Shown here: positions 14,545 to 23,000 of the stretch, one piece after another | Layout: each line of letters begins with the position of its first letter | Numbering within the stretch: the stretch's first letter is position 1 | NCBI RefSeq assembly: GCF_014650335.1 | Contig: NZ_BMUT01000001.1 | Span: 1-64,000, forward strand | Direction: 5' to 3' | Source: Streptomyces hiroshimensis | GTDB taxonomy: Bacteria; Actinomycetota; Actinomycetes; Streptomycetales; Streptomycetaceae | DNA length: 64,000 nt | Position numbers and translations under genes: made by a program | Notes under the pieces: generated by a model | The model's input: only the letters and a program-made list of their open reading frames with translations | Databases searched by the model: none | What the model was told of the DNA's origin: nothing

Positions 14545-16020
14545 ATGCCCGAACGCCGTACCGTCGCTCTTGTCACACTTGGCTGCGCCCGTAACGAGGT
14601 GGACTCGGAGGAGCTGGCAGGCCGCTTGGCGGCGGATGGCTGGGACCTCGTGGAGGACGCCGCCGACGCCGATGTGGCCGTCGTCAACACCTGTGGCTTC
14701 GTCGAAGCCGCGAAGAAGGACTCCGTCGACGCCCTCCTGGAGGCCAACGACCTCAAGGATCAGGGGCGCACCCAGGCCGTCGTGGCCGTCGGCTGCATGG
14801 CCGAGCGGTACGGCAAGGAGCTCGCCGAGGCGCTGCCCGAGGCCGACGGCGTGCTCGGCTTCGACGACTACGCCGACATCTCCGACCGGCTCCAGACCAT
14901 CCTCTCCGGTGGCGTCCACGCCTCCCACACCCCGCGCGACCGCCGCAAGCTGCTGCCGATCAGCCCCGCCGAGCGGCAGAGCGCGGACGTCGCCCTGCCG
15001 GGGCACGCGCAGGACACCCCGCCCGCCGATCTGCCCGAGGGCCTGGCGCCGGCCTCCGGGCCGCGTGCGCCGCTGCGCCGCCGGCTGGAGTCCAGCCCCG
15101 TCGCGTCCGTGAAGCTCGCCTCCGGCTGCGACCGGCGGTGCTCCTTCTGCGCCATCCCCTCCTTCCGCGGCTCCTTCATCTCCCGCCGCCCCTCCGACGT
15201 GCTGGGCGAGACGCGCTGGCTCGCGGAGCAGGGCGTGAAGGAGATCATGCTGGTCTCGGAGAACAACACCTCCTACGGCAAGGACCTCGGCGACATCCGC
15301 CTGCTGGAGACGCTGCTGCCCGAGCTCGCGGCCGTCGACGGCCTGGAGCGCATCCGGGTCAGCTACCTGCAGCCGGCGGAGATGCGGCCGGGCCTCATCG
15401 ACGTGCTGACCTCCACCGAGAAGATCGCGCCCTACTTCGACCTGTCCTTCCAGCACTCCGCCCCCGGCGTGCTGCGCGCCATGCGCCGCTTCGGCGACAC
15501 CGACCGCTTCCTGGAGCTGCTCGAGGCGATCCGGGCCAAGGCCCCGCAGGCCGGCGCCCGCTCCAACTTCATCGTCGGCTTCCCCGGCGAGACCGAGGAC
15601 GACGTCGCTGAGCTGGAACGTTTCCTGACCGGAGCCCGCCTGGACGCCATCGGCGTCTTCGGCTACTCCGACGAGGACGGCACCGAAGCGGCCACGTACG
15701 AGGGCAAGCTCGACCCCGAGATCGTCGCCGAGCGCCTCGCGCGCATCTCCCGGCTCGCCGAGGAGCTCACCGCGCAGCGCGCGGAGGAGCGGATCGGAGA
15801 GACCATTGAGGTGATGGTCGACCGCGTGGACGAGGAGGACGGCGTGATCGGCCGGGCAGCGCACCAGGCGCCCGAGACCGACGGCCAGGTCATGCTCGGC
15901 ACCGGCCCGGACCTCGTCCCCGGCCGTATGGTCGTGGCCAAGGTGGTGGCGAGCGAGGGTGTCGACCTCATCGCCGAACCGCTCGGCGACGGAGGGTGTA
16001 CCGAGGAGGCGGGCAGATGA
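14545..16020 (+). CDS. rimO: Ribosomal protein S12 methylthiotransferase RimO
   Basis: This 491-residue radical-SAM enzyme adds a methylthio group to the conserved Asp of ribosomal protein S12. The N-terminal methylthiotransferase domain has its three cluster cysteines ([31 protein letters not shown]). The radical-SAM motif is CDRRCSFC, and a C-terminal TRAM domain runs from about residue 415 ([12 protein letters not shown]). Between the first two domains (about residues 130-185) lies a Pro/Ala-rich insertion not seen in the paralogue miaB of this window. The gene ends in an ATGA overlap with pgsA. Confidence 0.93.
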   Translation: MPERRTVALVTLGCARNEVDSEELAGRLAADGWDLVEDAADADVAVVNTCGFVEAAKKDSVDALLEANDLKDQGRTQAVVAVGCMAERYGKELAEALPEADGVLGFDDYADISDRLQTILSGGVHASHTPRDRRKLLPISPAERQSADVALPGHAQDTPPADLPEGLAPASGPRAPLRRRLESSPVASVKLASGCDRRCSFCAIPSFRGSFISRRPSDVLGETRWLAEQGVKEIMLVSENNTSYGKDLGDIRLLETLLPELAAVDGLERIRVSYLQPAEMRPGLIDVLTSTEKIAPYFDLSFQHSAPGVLRAMRRFGDTDRFLELLEAIRAKAPQAGARSNFIVGFPGETEDDVAELERFLTGARLDAIGVFGYSDEDGTEAATYEGKLDPEIVAERLARISRLAEELTAQRAEERIGETIEVMVDRVDEEDGVIGRAAHQAPETDGQVMLGTGPDLVPGRMVVAKVVASEGVDLIAEPLGDGGCTEEAGR

Positions 16021-16667
16021 CCGGAGTCCCGGCCTCAGCCACCGGAGGCCATGCCCCGGCGGCAGCCGTACGACGGCCGGCCGGGCTGTGGAACATCGCC
16101 AACATCCTCACCATGGTGCGGCTGCTGCTCGTACCGGGGTTCGTGCTGCTGATGCTCCACAACGGCGGCTACGACCCCGCCTGGCGCTCCTTCGCCTGGG
16201 CCGCCTTCGCCATCGCCATGATCACCGATCTCTTCGACGGTCATCTGGCGCGGATGTACGACCTGGTCACGGACTTCGGGAAGATCGCCGACCCGATCGC
16301 CGACAAGGCGATCATGGGTGCCGCGCTGATCTGCCTGTCCGCGCTGGACGACCTGCCGTGGTGGGTCACCGGGGTGATCCTCTTCCGGGAGATCGGCATC
16401 ACGCTGATGCGGTTCTGGGTGATCCGGCACGGCGTCATCCCGGCCAGCCGCGGCGGCAAGATGAAGACCCTCGCGCAGGGCGTCGCCGTCGGCATGTACA
16501 TCCTCGCGCTGACCGGGGCGCTGGCCACTGCTCGCTTCTGGGTGATGGCGGTGGCCGTGGTGTTGACGGTGGCCACCGGGCTCGACTACGTGAAGCAGGC
16601 CGTCGTGCTGCGCAGGGCGGGCCGCGCCGCGGCCGCCGCCGGGACCACCGGGGCCGCAAGCCGATGA
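16017..16667 (+). CDS. pgsA: CDP-diacylglycerol--glycerol-3-phosphate 3-phosphatidyltransferase
   Basis: The 216-residue integral membrane enzyme makes phosphatidylglycerophosphate, the first committed step to phosphatidylglycerol and cardiolipin. The CDP-alcohol phosphotransferase signature is clear: DLFDGHLAR, then [11 protein letters not shown]. Four or more hydrophobic helices are visible. The start ATG overlaps the rimO stop (ATGA) and has GAGGAGG upstream, so translation is coupled. Actinobacteria often carry several pgsA-like genes; this is the ftsK/cinA/clgR-linked copy. Confidence 0.9.
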   Translation: MTGVPASATGGHAPAAAVRRPAGLWNIANILTMVRLLLVPGFVLLMLHNGGYDPAWRSFAWAAFAIAMITDLFDGHLARMYDLVTDFGKIADPIADKAIMGAALICLSALDDLPWWVTGVILFREIGITLMRFWVIRHGVIPASRGGKMKTLAQGVAVGMYILALTGALATARFWVMAVAVVLTVATGLDYVKQAVVLRRAGRAAAAAGTTGAASR

Positions 16668-17212
16668 GCGCGGCGGGCGACACGTGCACCCCGACGGCAT
16701 CGGCGGCCCTGGCCGCGCTGGTGGCGCGTGGTGAGACCGTCGCCGCCGCCGAGTCGCTCACCGGAGGGCTGGTCGCGGCGGGCCTGACCGAGGTGCCCGG
16801 CGCATCCCGCTCGGTGCGCGGGTCGGTCACGGCCTACGCCACCGAGGTCAAGGCCGCGGTGCTGGGCGTGGACGAGGAACTGCTCGCCGGGCGCGGCGCC
16901 GTCGACGGCGATGTGGCCCGGCAGATGGCCCACGGCGTCCGCGCGCTGCTGGGCGCCGACTGGGGGCTGGCCACGACCGGGGTCGCCGGTCCCGACCCTC
17001 AGGACGGCAAGCCCGTCGGGACGGTCTTCGTGGCCGTCGCGGGGCCGGGGGGCCGCACCCGGGTGCGCGAGCTCTCGCTGGACGGGGACCGCCGCCGGAT
17101 CCGGTCGGAGAGCGTCCGGGCGGTGCTGGAACTGCTGCTGAACGAACTGACGGAAAACGTGGGCGCAAAGGATACGGAACACAACGGGGGGAATGGATGT
17201 TTGCAGCCCTGA
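16664..17212 (+). CDS. cinA: CinA C-terminal domain protein (nicotinamide-nucleotide amidase)
   Basis: The 182-residue protein consists only of the CinA C-terminal (PncC) domain, which hydrolyses nicotinamide mononucleotide to nicotinate mononucleotide. Motifs AAAESLTGGLVAAGLT, GSVTAYATEVKAAVLGV and LATTGVAGPDPQDGKPVGTVFVA are typical. The N-terminal MoCF-like domain of two-domain CinA proteins is absent. The last 20 residues are a low-complexity tail. The start overlaps the pgsA stop (ATGA), so rimO, pgsA and cinA form one translationally coupled unit. Confidence 0.9.
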   Translation: MSAAGDTCTPTASAALAALVARGETVAAAESLTGGLVAAGLTEVPGASRSVRGSVTAYATEVKAAVLGVDEELLAGRGAVDGDVARQMAHGVRALLGADWGLATTGVAGPDPQDGKPVGTVFVAVAGPGGRTRVRELSLDGDRRRIRSESVRAVLELLLNELTENVGAKDTEHNGGNGCLQP

Positions 17213-17306
17213 GTGAACACGACATAGCTCCCCGCACGGCCGGAGCCCGAGGCGGTACGGTGGGGCGTGAAGGATCCGGATTCGCGGTCCAAGGAGGGAG
17301 CCACCG

Positions 17307-17690
17307 ATGATTCTGCTCCGTCGCCTGCTGGGTGACGTGCTGCGTCGGCAGCGCCAGCGCCAGGGCCGCACTCTGCGCGAGGTCTCCTCATCCGCCCGGG
17401 TCTCGCTCGGTTACCTCTCCGAGGTCGAGCGGGGGCAGAAAGAGGCGTCCTCCGAGCTTCTCTCCGCAATCTGCGACGCTCTGGACGTACGGATGTCCGA
17501 GGTCATGCGCGAGGTCAGCGATGAATTGTCGCTCGCCGAGCTGGCGCAGTCGGCAGCGGCGAGCGAGCCGGTACCCGCGCCGATGCGGCCGATGTTCAAT
17601 GCGGTGTCCGTGACGTCCGTGACGGGCGTACCGGGGGAGCGAGTGACGATCAAGGCTCCCGCCGAGGCCGTGGACGTGGTCGCGGCCTGA
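17307..17690 (+). CDS. clgR: ClgR-type Cro/C1 transcriptional activator of clp/lon protease genes
   Basis: The 127-residue regulator has one N-terminal helix-turn-helix (about residues 15-70: [20 protein letters not shown]). ClgR activates clpP1P2, clpC and lon in actinobacteria, and a clgR gene next to pgsA/cinA and close to recA is conserved in Corynebacterium and Mycobacterium. The C-terminus ends in Val-Ala-Ala, like other ClpP substrates in which terminal alanines serve as a degradation signal. RBS AAGGAGG lies about eight bases before ATG 17307, and a terminator follows, so the gene can be expressed alone. Confidence 0.87.
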   Translation: MILLRRLLGDVLRRQRQRQGRTLREVSSSARVSLGYLSEVERGQKEASSELLSAICDALDVRMSEVMREVSDELSLAELAQSAAASEPVPAPMRPMFNAVSVTSVTGVPGERVTIKAPAEAVDVVAA

Positions 17691-17708
17691 CAGGCGTTTT
17701 CCATGAAG

Positions 17709-17740
17709 TCCCGGTCGGTTCTCCGACCGGGATTTTGTGT
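17709..17740 (+). terminator. Terminator of clgR
   Basis: A 10-bp stem (TCCCGGTCGG / CCGACCGGGA, loop TTCT) is followed by TTTTGTGTTTT. It begins 18 bases after the clgR stop. Confidence 0.9.
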
Positions 17741-17878
17741 TTTCAGGTGGTGTTTCCGGGTGCATCCGTTTTGTGGTGGTTTTGCGGTGGTGTGCGATGG
17801 CGGGATGCCGGGAAGGCGGATAAAAAGACGAACAACACGGAACAAACGGGCTAAACCATCGAGATGGGGAGAACCTGG

Positions 17879-18349
17879 ATGCCTGTCGTCAAGAGCTCGC
17901 TCTCCGAGCAGGACCGCAAGACCGTGGGGGACGCCCTCCAGGGCGCGCTGGTCGACCTGGTGGACCTTTCGCTGGTGGCCAAGCAGGTGCACTGGACCGT
18001 CGTGGGCCCGCGCTTCCGCTCGGTCCACCTGCAGCTGGACGAGGTCGTCGCGAGCGCCCGCGTGCACGCCGACGCCGTCGCCGAGCGTGCCTCGGCCCTC
18101 GGCGTCGCGCCGGACGGGCGCGCCGAGACCGTCGCCAAGACCAGTGGCATCGACCCGGTCGGCGGCGGCTGGAGTAAGGACACCGAGGCCGTGCAGACCC
18201 TCGTCTCCGCGCTCGGCGCCGTGATCACGCGCATGCGGGAGCGCATTCGTGCCACCGAGGAGCCGGACCCCGTCACCCAGGACCTCCTGATCGGTCTGAC
18301 CGGCGACCTCGAGAAACACCACTGGATGTTCCAGGCGGAGAACGCCTGA
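17879..18349 (+). CDS. Dps/ferritin-like DNA-protection protein
   Basis: The 156-residue Dps-family protein stores iron using peroxide and compacts DNA in stationary phase and stress. The inter-subunit ferroxidase signature is intact: HWTVVGPRFRSVHLQLDE, with His, His, Asp and Glu in the normal spacing. Dps tails are short. Position after clgR matches the S. coelicolor dpsB gene as I remember it. ATG 17879 has GGGGAG seven bases upstream; an ATG at 17864 overlaps that RBS and is rejected. The 5' region carries AT-rich sequence unlike the surrounding DNA, suggesting its own promoter. Confidence 0.9.
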   Translation: MPVVKSSLSEQDRKTVGDALQGALVDLVDLSLVAKQVHWTVVGPRFRSVHLQLDEVVASARVHADAVAERASALGVAPDGRAETVAKTSGIDPVGGGWSKDTEAVQTLVSALGAVITRMRERIRATEEPDPVTQDLLIGLTGDLEKHHWMFQAENA

Positions 18350-18430
18350 CGGCGCGCAGGCCGTCGGACTGTGCGCAGGGTCGGTCGGCCTCCGGTGGCG
18401 CCCGCGGCCCGGCCGCGCTCTCCTGGGGAC

Positions 18431-18643
18431 ATGGACGAGCACCCGGTGATCCGCTTCACGAACGAGCTGATGGTGCTCACGGACCTCGACCAGACCACGG
18501 CCGGCACCTTCGTGCGCCGGGTGTACCAGGAGGGCACCCACGAGGGCGAGCAGCGGCTGATCGTCGACCTGCACCAGCGCGACCGCAGGATCACGGAGCT
18601 GGAACAGGAGCTGGCGCGGCTGCGGGGCGAGGACTCCGGCTGA
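18431..18643 (+). CDS. Small conserved-looking protein, unknown function
   Basis: The 70-residue acidic soluble protein starts MDEHPVIRFTNELMVLTDLD. The C-terminal 25 residues are a predicted coiled coil (DRRITELEQELARLRGEDSG). The ATG at 18431 follows TGGGGAC; the frame is open 60 bases further upstream but that part is compositionally noise. It follows dps on the same strand after 81 bases. I do not recognise a family. Confidence 0.65.
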   Translation: MDEHPVIRFTNELMVLTDLDQTTAGTFVRRVYQEGTHEGEQRLIVDLHQRDRRITELEQELARLRGEDSG

Positions 18644-18752
18644 CCGCGGGCGTCGCAGGGCGCGTACGGGCGGGCAGCGCGCCGCTTCCGGCTTCCGGTG
18701 CGCTCTCCCACGCCAGGGGAAGCCGGTCTAGCGTCGGCCGAAGGAGGCAGCC

Positions 18753-19052
18753 ATGGTCCGGCGTGATGTCTGGGGCTGCCGCCGGCCGTACGCCCTGCTC
18801 GGGCGGGTGACGGCGCTCGTCGTCGGCGGTGTGTGGTGGTGGGCTCTGCTGAGGATGCTCGCCCAGCCGGGGCGGGCGGGGCCCGTGGACGGGCTCGTCC
18901 TCGCCGGCGGGTGGGGCCTGAGCCTGCTGCCCGTGCACTGCGGTCCCTGGAAGCGGCGTGACGCCCGGGACGGGCTCCTGGGCGCCGTGGCCGCCCGGGT
19001 GGGGCGGGTGGCGTGGGCGTGGTGGCGGCGCGGCGGGGCCGGGCGGTCGTGA
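18753..19052 (+). CDS. Small membrane protein, unknown function
   Basis: The 99-residue basic protein has two hydrophobic stretches (about residues 15-36 with VVGGVWWWALL, and about 46-62). It is unusually rich in Trp, Gly and Arg. AAGGAGGCAGCC before ATG 18753 is an excellent RBS and the main evidence that the frame is used. It is convergent with nei2, with no clear terminator in between. The function is unknown. Confidence 0.6.
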   Translation: MVRRDVWGCRRPYALLGRVTALVVGGVWWWALLRMLAQPGRAGPVDGLVLAGGWGLSLLPVHCGPWKRRDARDGLLGAVAARVGRVAWAWWRRGGAGRS

Positions 19053-19174
19053 AGGCGGCGGCAAGGCTCGTGAGGGTGGCGGCAAGGGGAGGGAAGTACG
19101 GGGGCGGATGCGCCGCAGGGAGGCGCAGGGGAGTGGTGGCGGACGAAATCCGGGGCTTCACTCGTACGGCTTAA

Positions 19175-19993
19175 TCATCCGAGGTGTCCGGGCAGCCCGG
19201 GCGGCGGCGGGCCCGGCTGGCAGGCGGGGCACCAGTACGTGACGCGCTCCTGACCCGGCTCCCCCTGGTCCGCTGTGCGCAGCGGCGTGCCGCAGCGGCG
19301 GCAGGGGCGACCGGCGCGGCCGTACACCCACACCCGGTGGTCGTGGCGCGGATCGCCGGTGGTGACGCGGGCGGTGCGCGCCTTGTTGGCTTCCAGGAGC
19401 TTTCCGGCGAGGGCGGGCAGGCGCTCGGGGGCCGGGACGTCGCCGACGGGCAGCCAGGGGGAGATCCGGAGCAGGAAGCAGAGCTCCGACTTGTAGACAT
19501 TGCCGATCCCGGCGAGGTTGCGCTGGTCGAGCAGGGCCTCGCCGACAGGGCGGTCAGGGTCGGCGAGCAGCCGGCGCAGCGCCTCCCGGGCGTCCCAGTC
19601 CGGGCCCAGGAGATCGGGGCCGAGGTGGCCGACCACGGAGCTCTCGTCGGCGGTGCGCAGCAGCTCCAGCACGGGCAGGCGGTAGCCCACGGCCGTGCGG
19701 TCGGCGGTGGCCAGCACCGCGCGGATCTGGTGCCCGGGCCCGCCGCGCCATCGCTCGCCGGTGGCGTACACGCGCCAGGCGCCGTCCATCCTCAGGTGCG
19801 AGTGCAGGGTCAGGCCGCCTTCCACGCGCGTGAGCAGGTGCTTGCCGCGGGGGAGGACTTCGGTGACCCGGCGGCCGGTGAGGTCCACGGTGGCGAGCGA
19901 GGGGACACGCAGGTCGGAGCGGATCAGCGGGGCGCCGGCCAGGGCGCGGTCGAGCTCCCGCGCGGTGCGCCAGACGGTGTCTCCCTCGGGCAT
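19175..19993 (-). CDS. nei2: Fpg/Nei-family DNA glycosylase/AP lyase
   Basis: The 272-residue endonuclease VIII-type enzyme removes oxidised bases by N-glycosylase and beta/delta elimination. It starts MPEGDTVWRTARELD, with the catalytic Pro2 and Glu3 after Met removal. The H2TH motif is LLDQRNLAGIGNVYKSE. The C-terminal zinc finger has CRRC and CPAC pairs, but with a longer loop between them than usual. It is 55 bases downstream of lhr on the same strand; lhr-nei pairing is also known in mycobacteria. The start is fixed by the conserved Met-Pro-Glu. Confidence 0.93.
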   Translation of the reverse strand: MPEGDTVWRTARELDRALAGAPLIRSDLRVPSLATVDLTGRRVTEVLPRGKHLLTRVEGGLTLHSHLRMDGAWRVYATGERWRGGPGHQIRAVLATADRTAVGYRLPVLELLRTADESSVVGHLGPDLLGPDWDAREALRRLLADPDRPVGEALLDQRNLAGIGNVYKSELCFLLRISPWLPVGDVPAPERLPALAGKLLEANKARTARVTTGDPRHDHRVWVYGRAGRPCRRCGTPLRTADQGEPGQERVTYWCPACQPGPPPPGLPGHLG

Positions 19994-20048
19994 GCGCTCC
20001 TCCGTCTTCGTGTCTTGCGTCCTGGGTCCGCTCTCGTCCTTCTCCGCC

Positions 20049-23000
20049 TCAGGGCGCGCGCAGGCGCAGGCCCTTGGGCGTGGCGTGGAAGCCCGCCCCC
20101 TCCAGCAGGGGGCCCAGGGGGGAGGACAGCGCGGCTGCGCCGTTGATGCGCTCGACGGTGACGGTGCCGAGCGCGCCCGCGCGGGCGGCCCCGGCCAGCG
20201 CTTCGGCCGCTTCGCGCAGCCCCGGGTCCTCCGCGTCCGCCGTCTCGGCTCCCTCCTGCTGCGGCCAGGCGAGCAGGGTCTTGCCGCCGCGCTCCATGTA
20301 GAGGGCGAGGGCGCCGTCGAGGAGGACGACCAGCGAGCCCGCCTTGCGCCCGGGCTTGTGGGTGGCCCCGGCGGGCGGCTCGGGCCAGGCGAGCGCTGCG
20401 CCGTAGGCGTTGGCGGGGTCGGCTGCGGCAAGGACGACGGCCCGGCTGCGGCGGGGGGCCGTGGACGGGGCCTCCCACGGCATGCCGGTCGCGGCGGCGG
20501 GGCTGCCGCCTGCCGCCCGGTCGCGGGCCGTGCTCGCGGCCCGCAGCCGGTCGACCGCGCCGTCCATGGCGAACTGCGCGGCCCCCAGGCCCTCGACCAC
20601 ATAGCCACGGCGTGCCTGGCCGCTCTCCTCGAAGACGGACAGCACGCGGTACGCGGCGGAGAAGCCGCCCTCCACGCCCTCGGCGGCCACCGCTCCCCGG
20701 GTGACCACCCCGTGCCGGTCGAGGAGCGTACGGGCCAGGGCGTGGGCGCGGTGCGTGGGGTCGGGCTCGTGCGCGGGCAGCAGGGACCAGCGGCCCGCGA
20801 CCGTGGGAGGCCCCCCGCGGGAGGCGGTCGGCGACGTGGGCAGACCGCCGCGCGCGGTGAAGGAGCCGTAACGGCCGCGCGGCACCGCGCGCTTGGCACG
20901 GTGCGCCGTGGAGCCCGCCGTCCGCCCCGAGCCGAGGAGGGCGCGGAGCGGGGCGAGGGTGTCGTTGGTGAGCCGCCCGGACCAGGCCAGGTCCCACAGG
21001 GCGTCGGCGATCTGCGGCTCCGTGCCGTCGGGGAGGGCGGCGCGCACGCGCTCGGCGATCTGACGGAAGAACAGGCCGTAGCCGCCGGAGAGCGCATCGA
21101 GCACCGCCCGGTGGACGGGGGAGAGCTCCAGCGGGTGAGGGGCGGGCAGCAGCAGCGGGGCCGCGTCGGCGAGCAGCAGGGACACCCAGCCGTCCTTGCC
21201 GGGGAGGGCGCCCGCTCCGGCCCACACCACCTCGCCCGCCGCGGTGAGTTCGTCGAGCATGGCCGGGGAGAAGTCGCGCACGCGGCCGGGGAGCACCAGC
21301 TTCTCCAGGGCCGACGCCGGGACCGGGGCGCCCTGCAGCTGCTCGACGGCGCGCAGCAGCCCGTCGACACCGCGCAGGCTGTGCGTGCCGACGTGCTGCC
21401 ACTGGGGGAGGAACGCGGCCAGCGCGGCGGGCGGTACGGGCTCCAGCTCGTGCCGCAGTGCCGCGAGGGAACGGCGGCGCAGCCTGCGCAGGACTGCGGC
21501 GTCGCACCACTCCTGGCCGATCCCCGAGGGGTGGAACTCGCCCTGGACGACGCGGCCGCCCGCCATGAGGCGCTGCAGTGCGCCGTCGGTCACGGCCGTG
21601 CCCAGGCCGAAGTGGGCGGCGGCCTCGGCCGAGGTGAAGGGGCCGTGCGTCCGGGCGTACCGGGCGAGGAGATCGCCCAGCGGGTCCTTGACGGGCTCGG
21701 TGAACGCCTCGGGGACGCCGACGGGCAGGGCCGTGCCCAGGGCGTCGCGCAGCCGCCCGGCATCCTCGACGGCCGCCCAGCGCTCCTCGCCGGCGATCCG
21801 TACACGGACGGCACGCCGGGACTCCGTCAGCTCCCGCACCCAGGCGGGGTCGGCGCCGCGCTCGGCCAGGCCGGCGTCGGTCAGCGGGCCGAGCAGGCGC
21901 AGCAGGTCGGCGACGCCTTCGCGGTCCTTGGCGCGCCGGTCCTCCGTCAGCCACTGCAGCTCGCGCTCCAGCTCCGCCAGCACCTCGGCGTCGAGCAGCT
22001 CGCGCAGCTCGGCCTGGCCCAGGAGCTCGGCCAGCAGCCGGGAATCCAGCGACAGGGCGGCGGCACGGCGCTCCGCCAGCGGCGAGTCGCCCTCGTAGAG
22101 GAACTGGGCGACGTAGCCGAAGAGCAGCGAGCGGGCGAACGGGGACGGCTCCGGGGTGGTCACCTCCACCAGCCGGACGCGGCGCGACTCGATGTCGCCC
22201 ATGAGCTCCGTGAGACCGGGGACGTCGAAGACGTCCTGGAGGCACTCGCGGACGGCCTCCAGGATGATCGGGAACGAACCGAACTCCCCGGCCACCTGCA
22301 GCAGCTGGGCGGCGCGCTGGCGCTGCTGCCACAGCGGGGTGCGCTTGCCGGGGTTGCGCCGGGGCAGCAGCAGGGCCCGGGCGGCGCACTCGCGGAAGCG
22401 CGCGGCGAACAGGGCGGAGCCCCCGACCTGGTCGGTGACGATCTGGTCGATCTCGCCCTTGTCGAAGGTGACGTCCGCGGCGCCGACGGGCGACTGCTCG
22501 CCGTCGTACTCCGTACCCCGGCGCCCGGGGTCGGCGTCCAGCAGGTCGAGGCCCATGAGATCGGCGTCGGGCAGCCGCAGCACGATGCCGTCGTCGGCGT
22601 GCATCACCTGGGCGTCCATGCCGTACCGCTCGGCGAGGCGGGCACCCAGGGCCAGTGCCCAGGGGGCGTGCACCTGGGCGCCGAAGGGCGAGTGGACGAC
22701 GACGCGCCAGTCGCCGAGCTCGTCGCGGAAGCGCTCCACGACGATGGTCCGGTCGTCCGGCACGTGCCCGCACGCCTGGCGCTGCTCGGCCAGGTAGGCC
22801 AGGGCGTTGTCCGCCGCCCAGGTGTCGAGCCCGGCGGACGTGAGGCGCTCCCGGGCGGCCTCCGGATCCGCCGAGCCGACCTCGCGCAGGAACGCACCCA
22901 GGGCCCGGCCCAGTTCGAGGGGGCGCCCCAGCTGGTCGCCCTTCCAGAACGGCAGCCGTCCCGGGACGCCGGGGGCGGGGGTGACGAGGACGCGGTCGCG

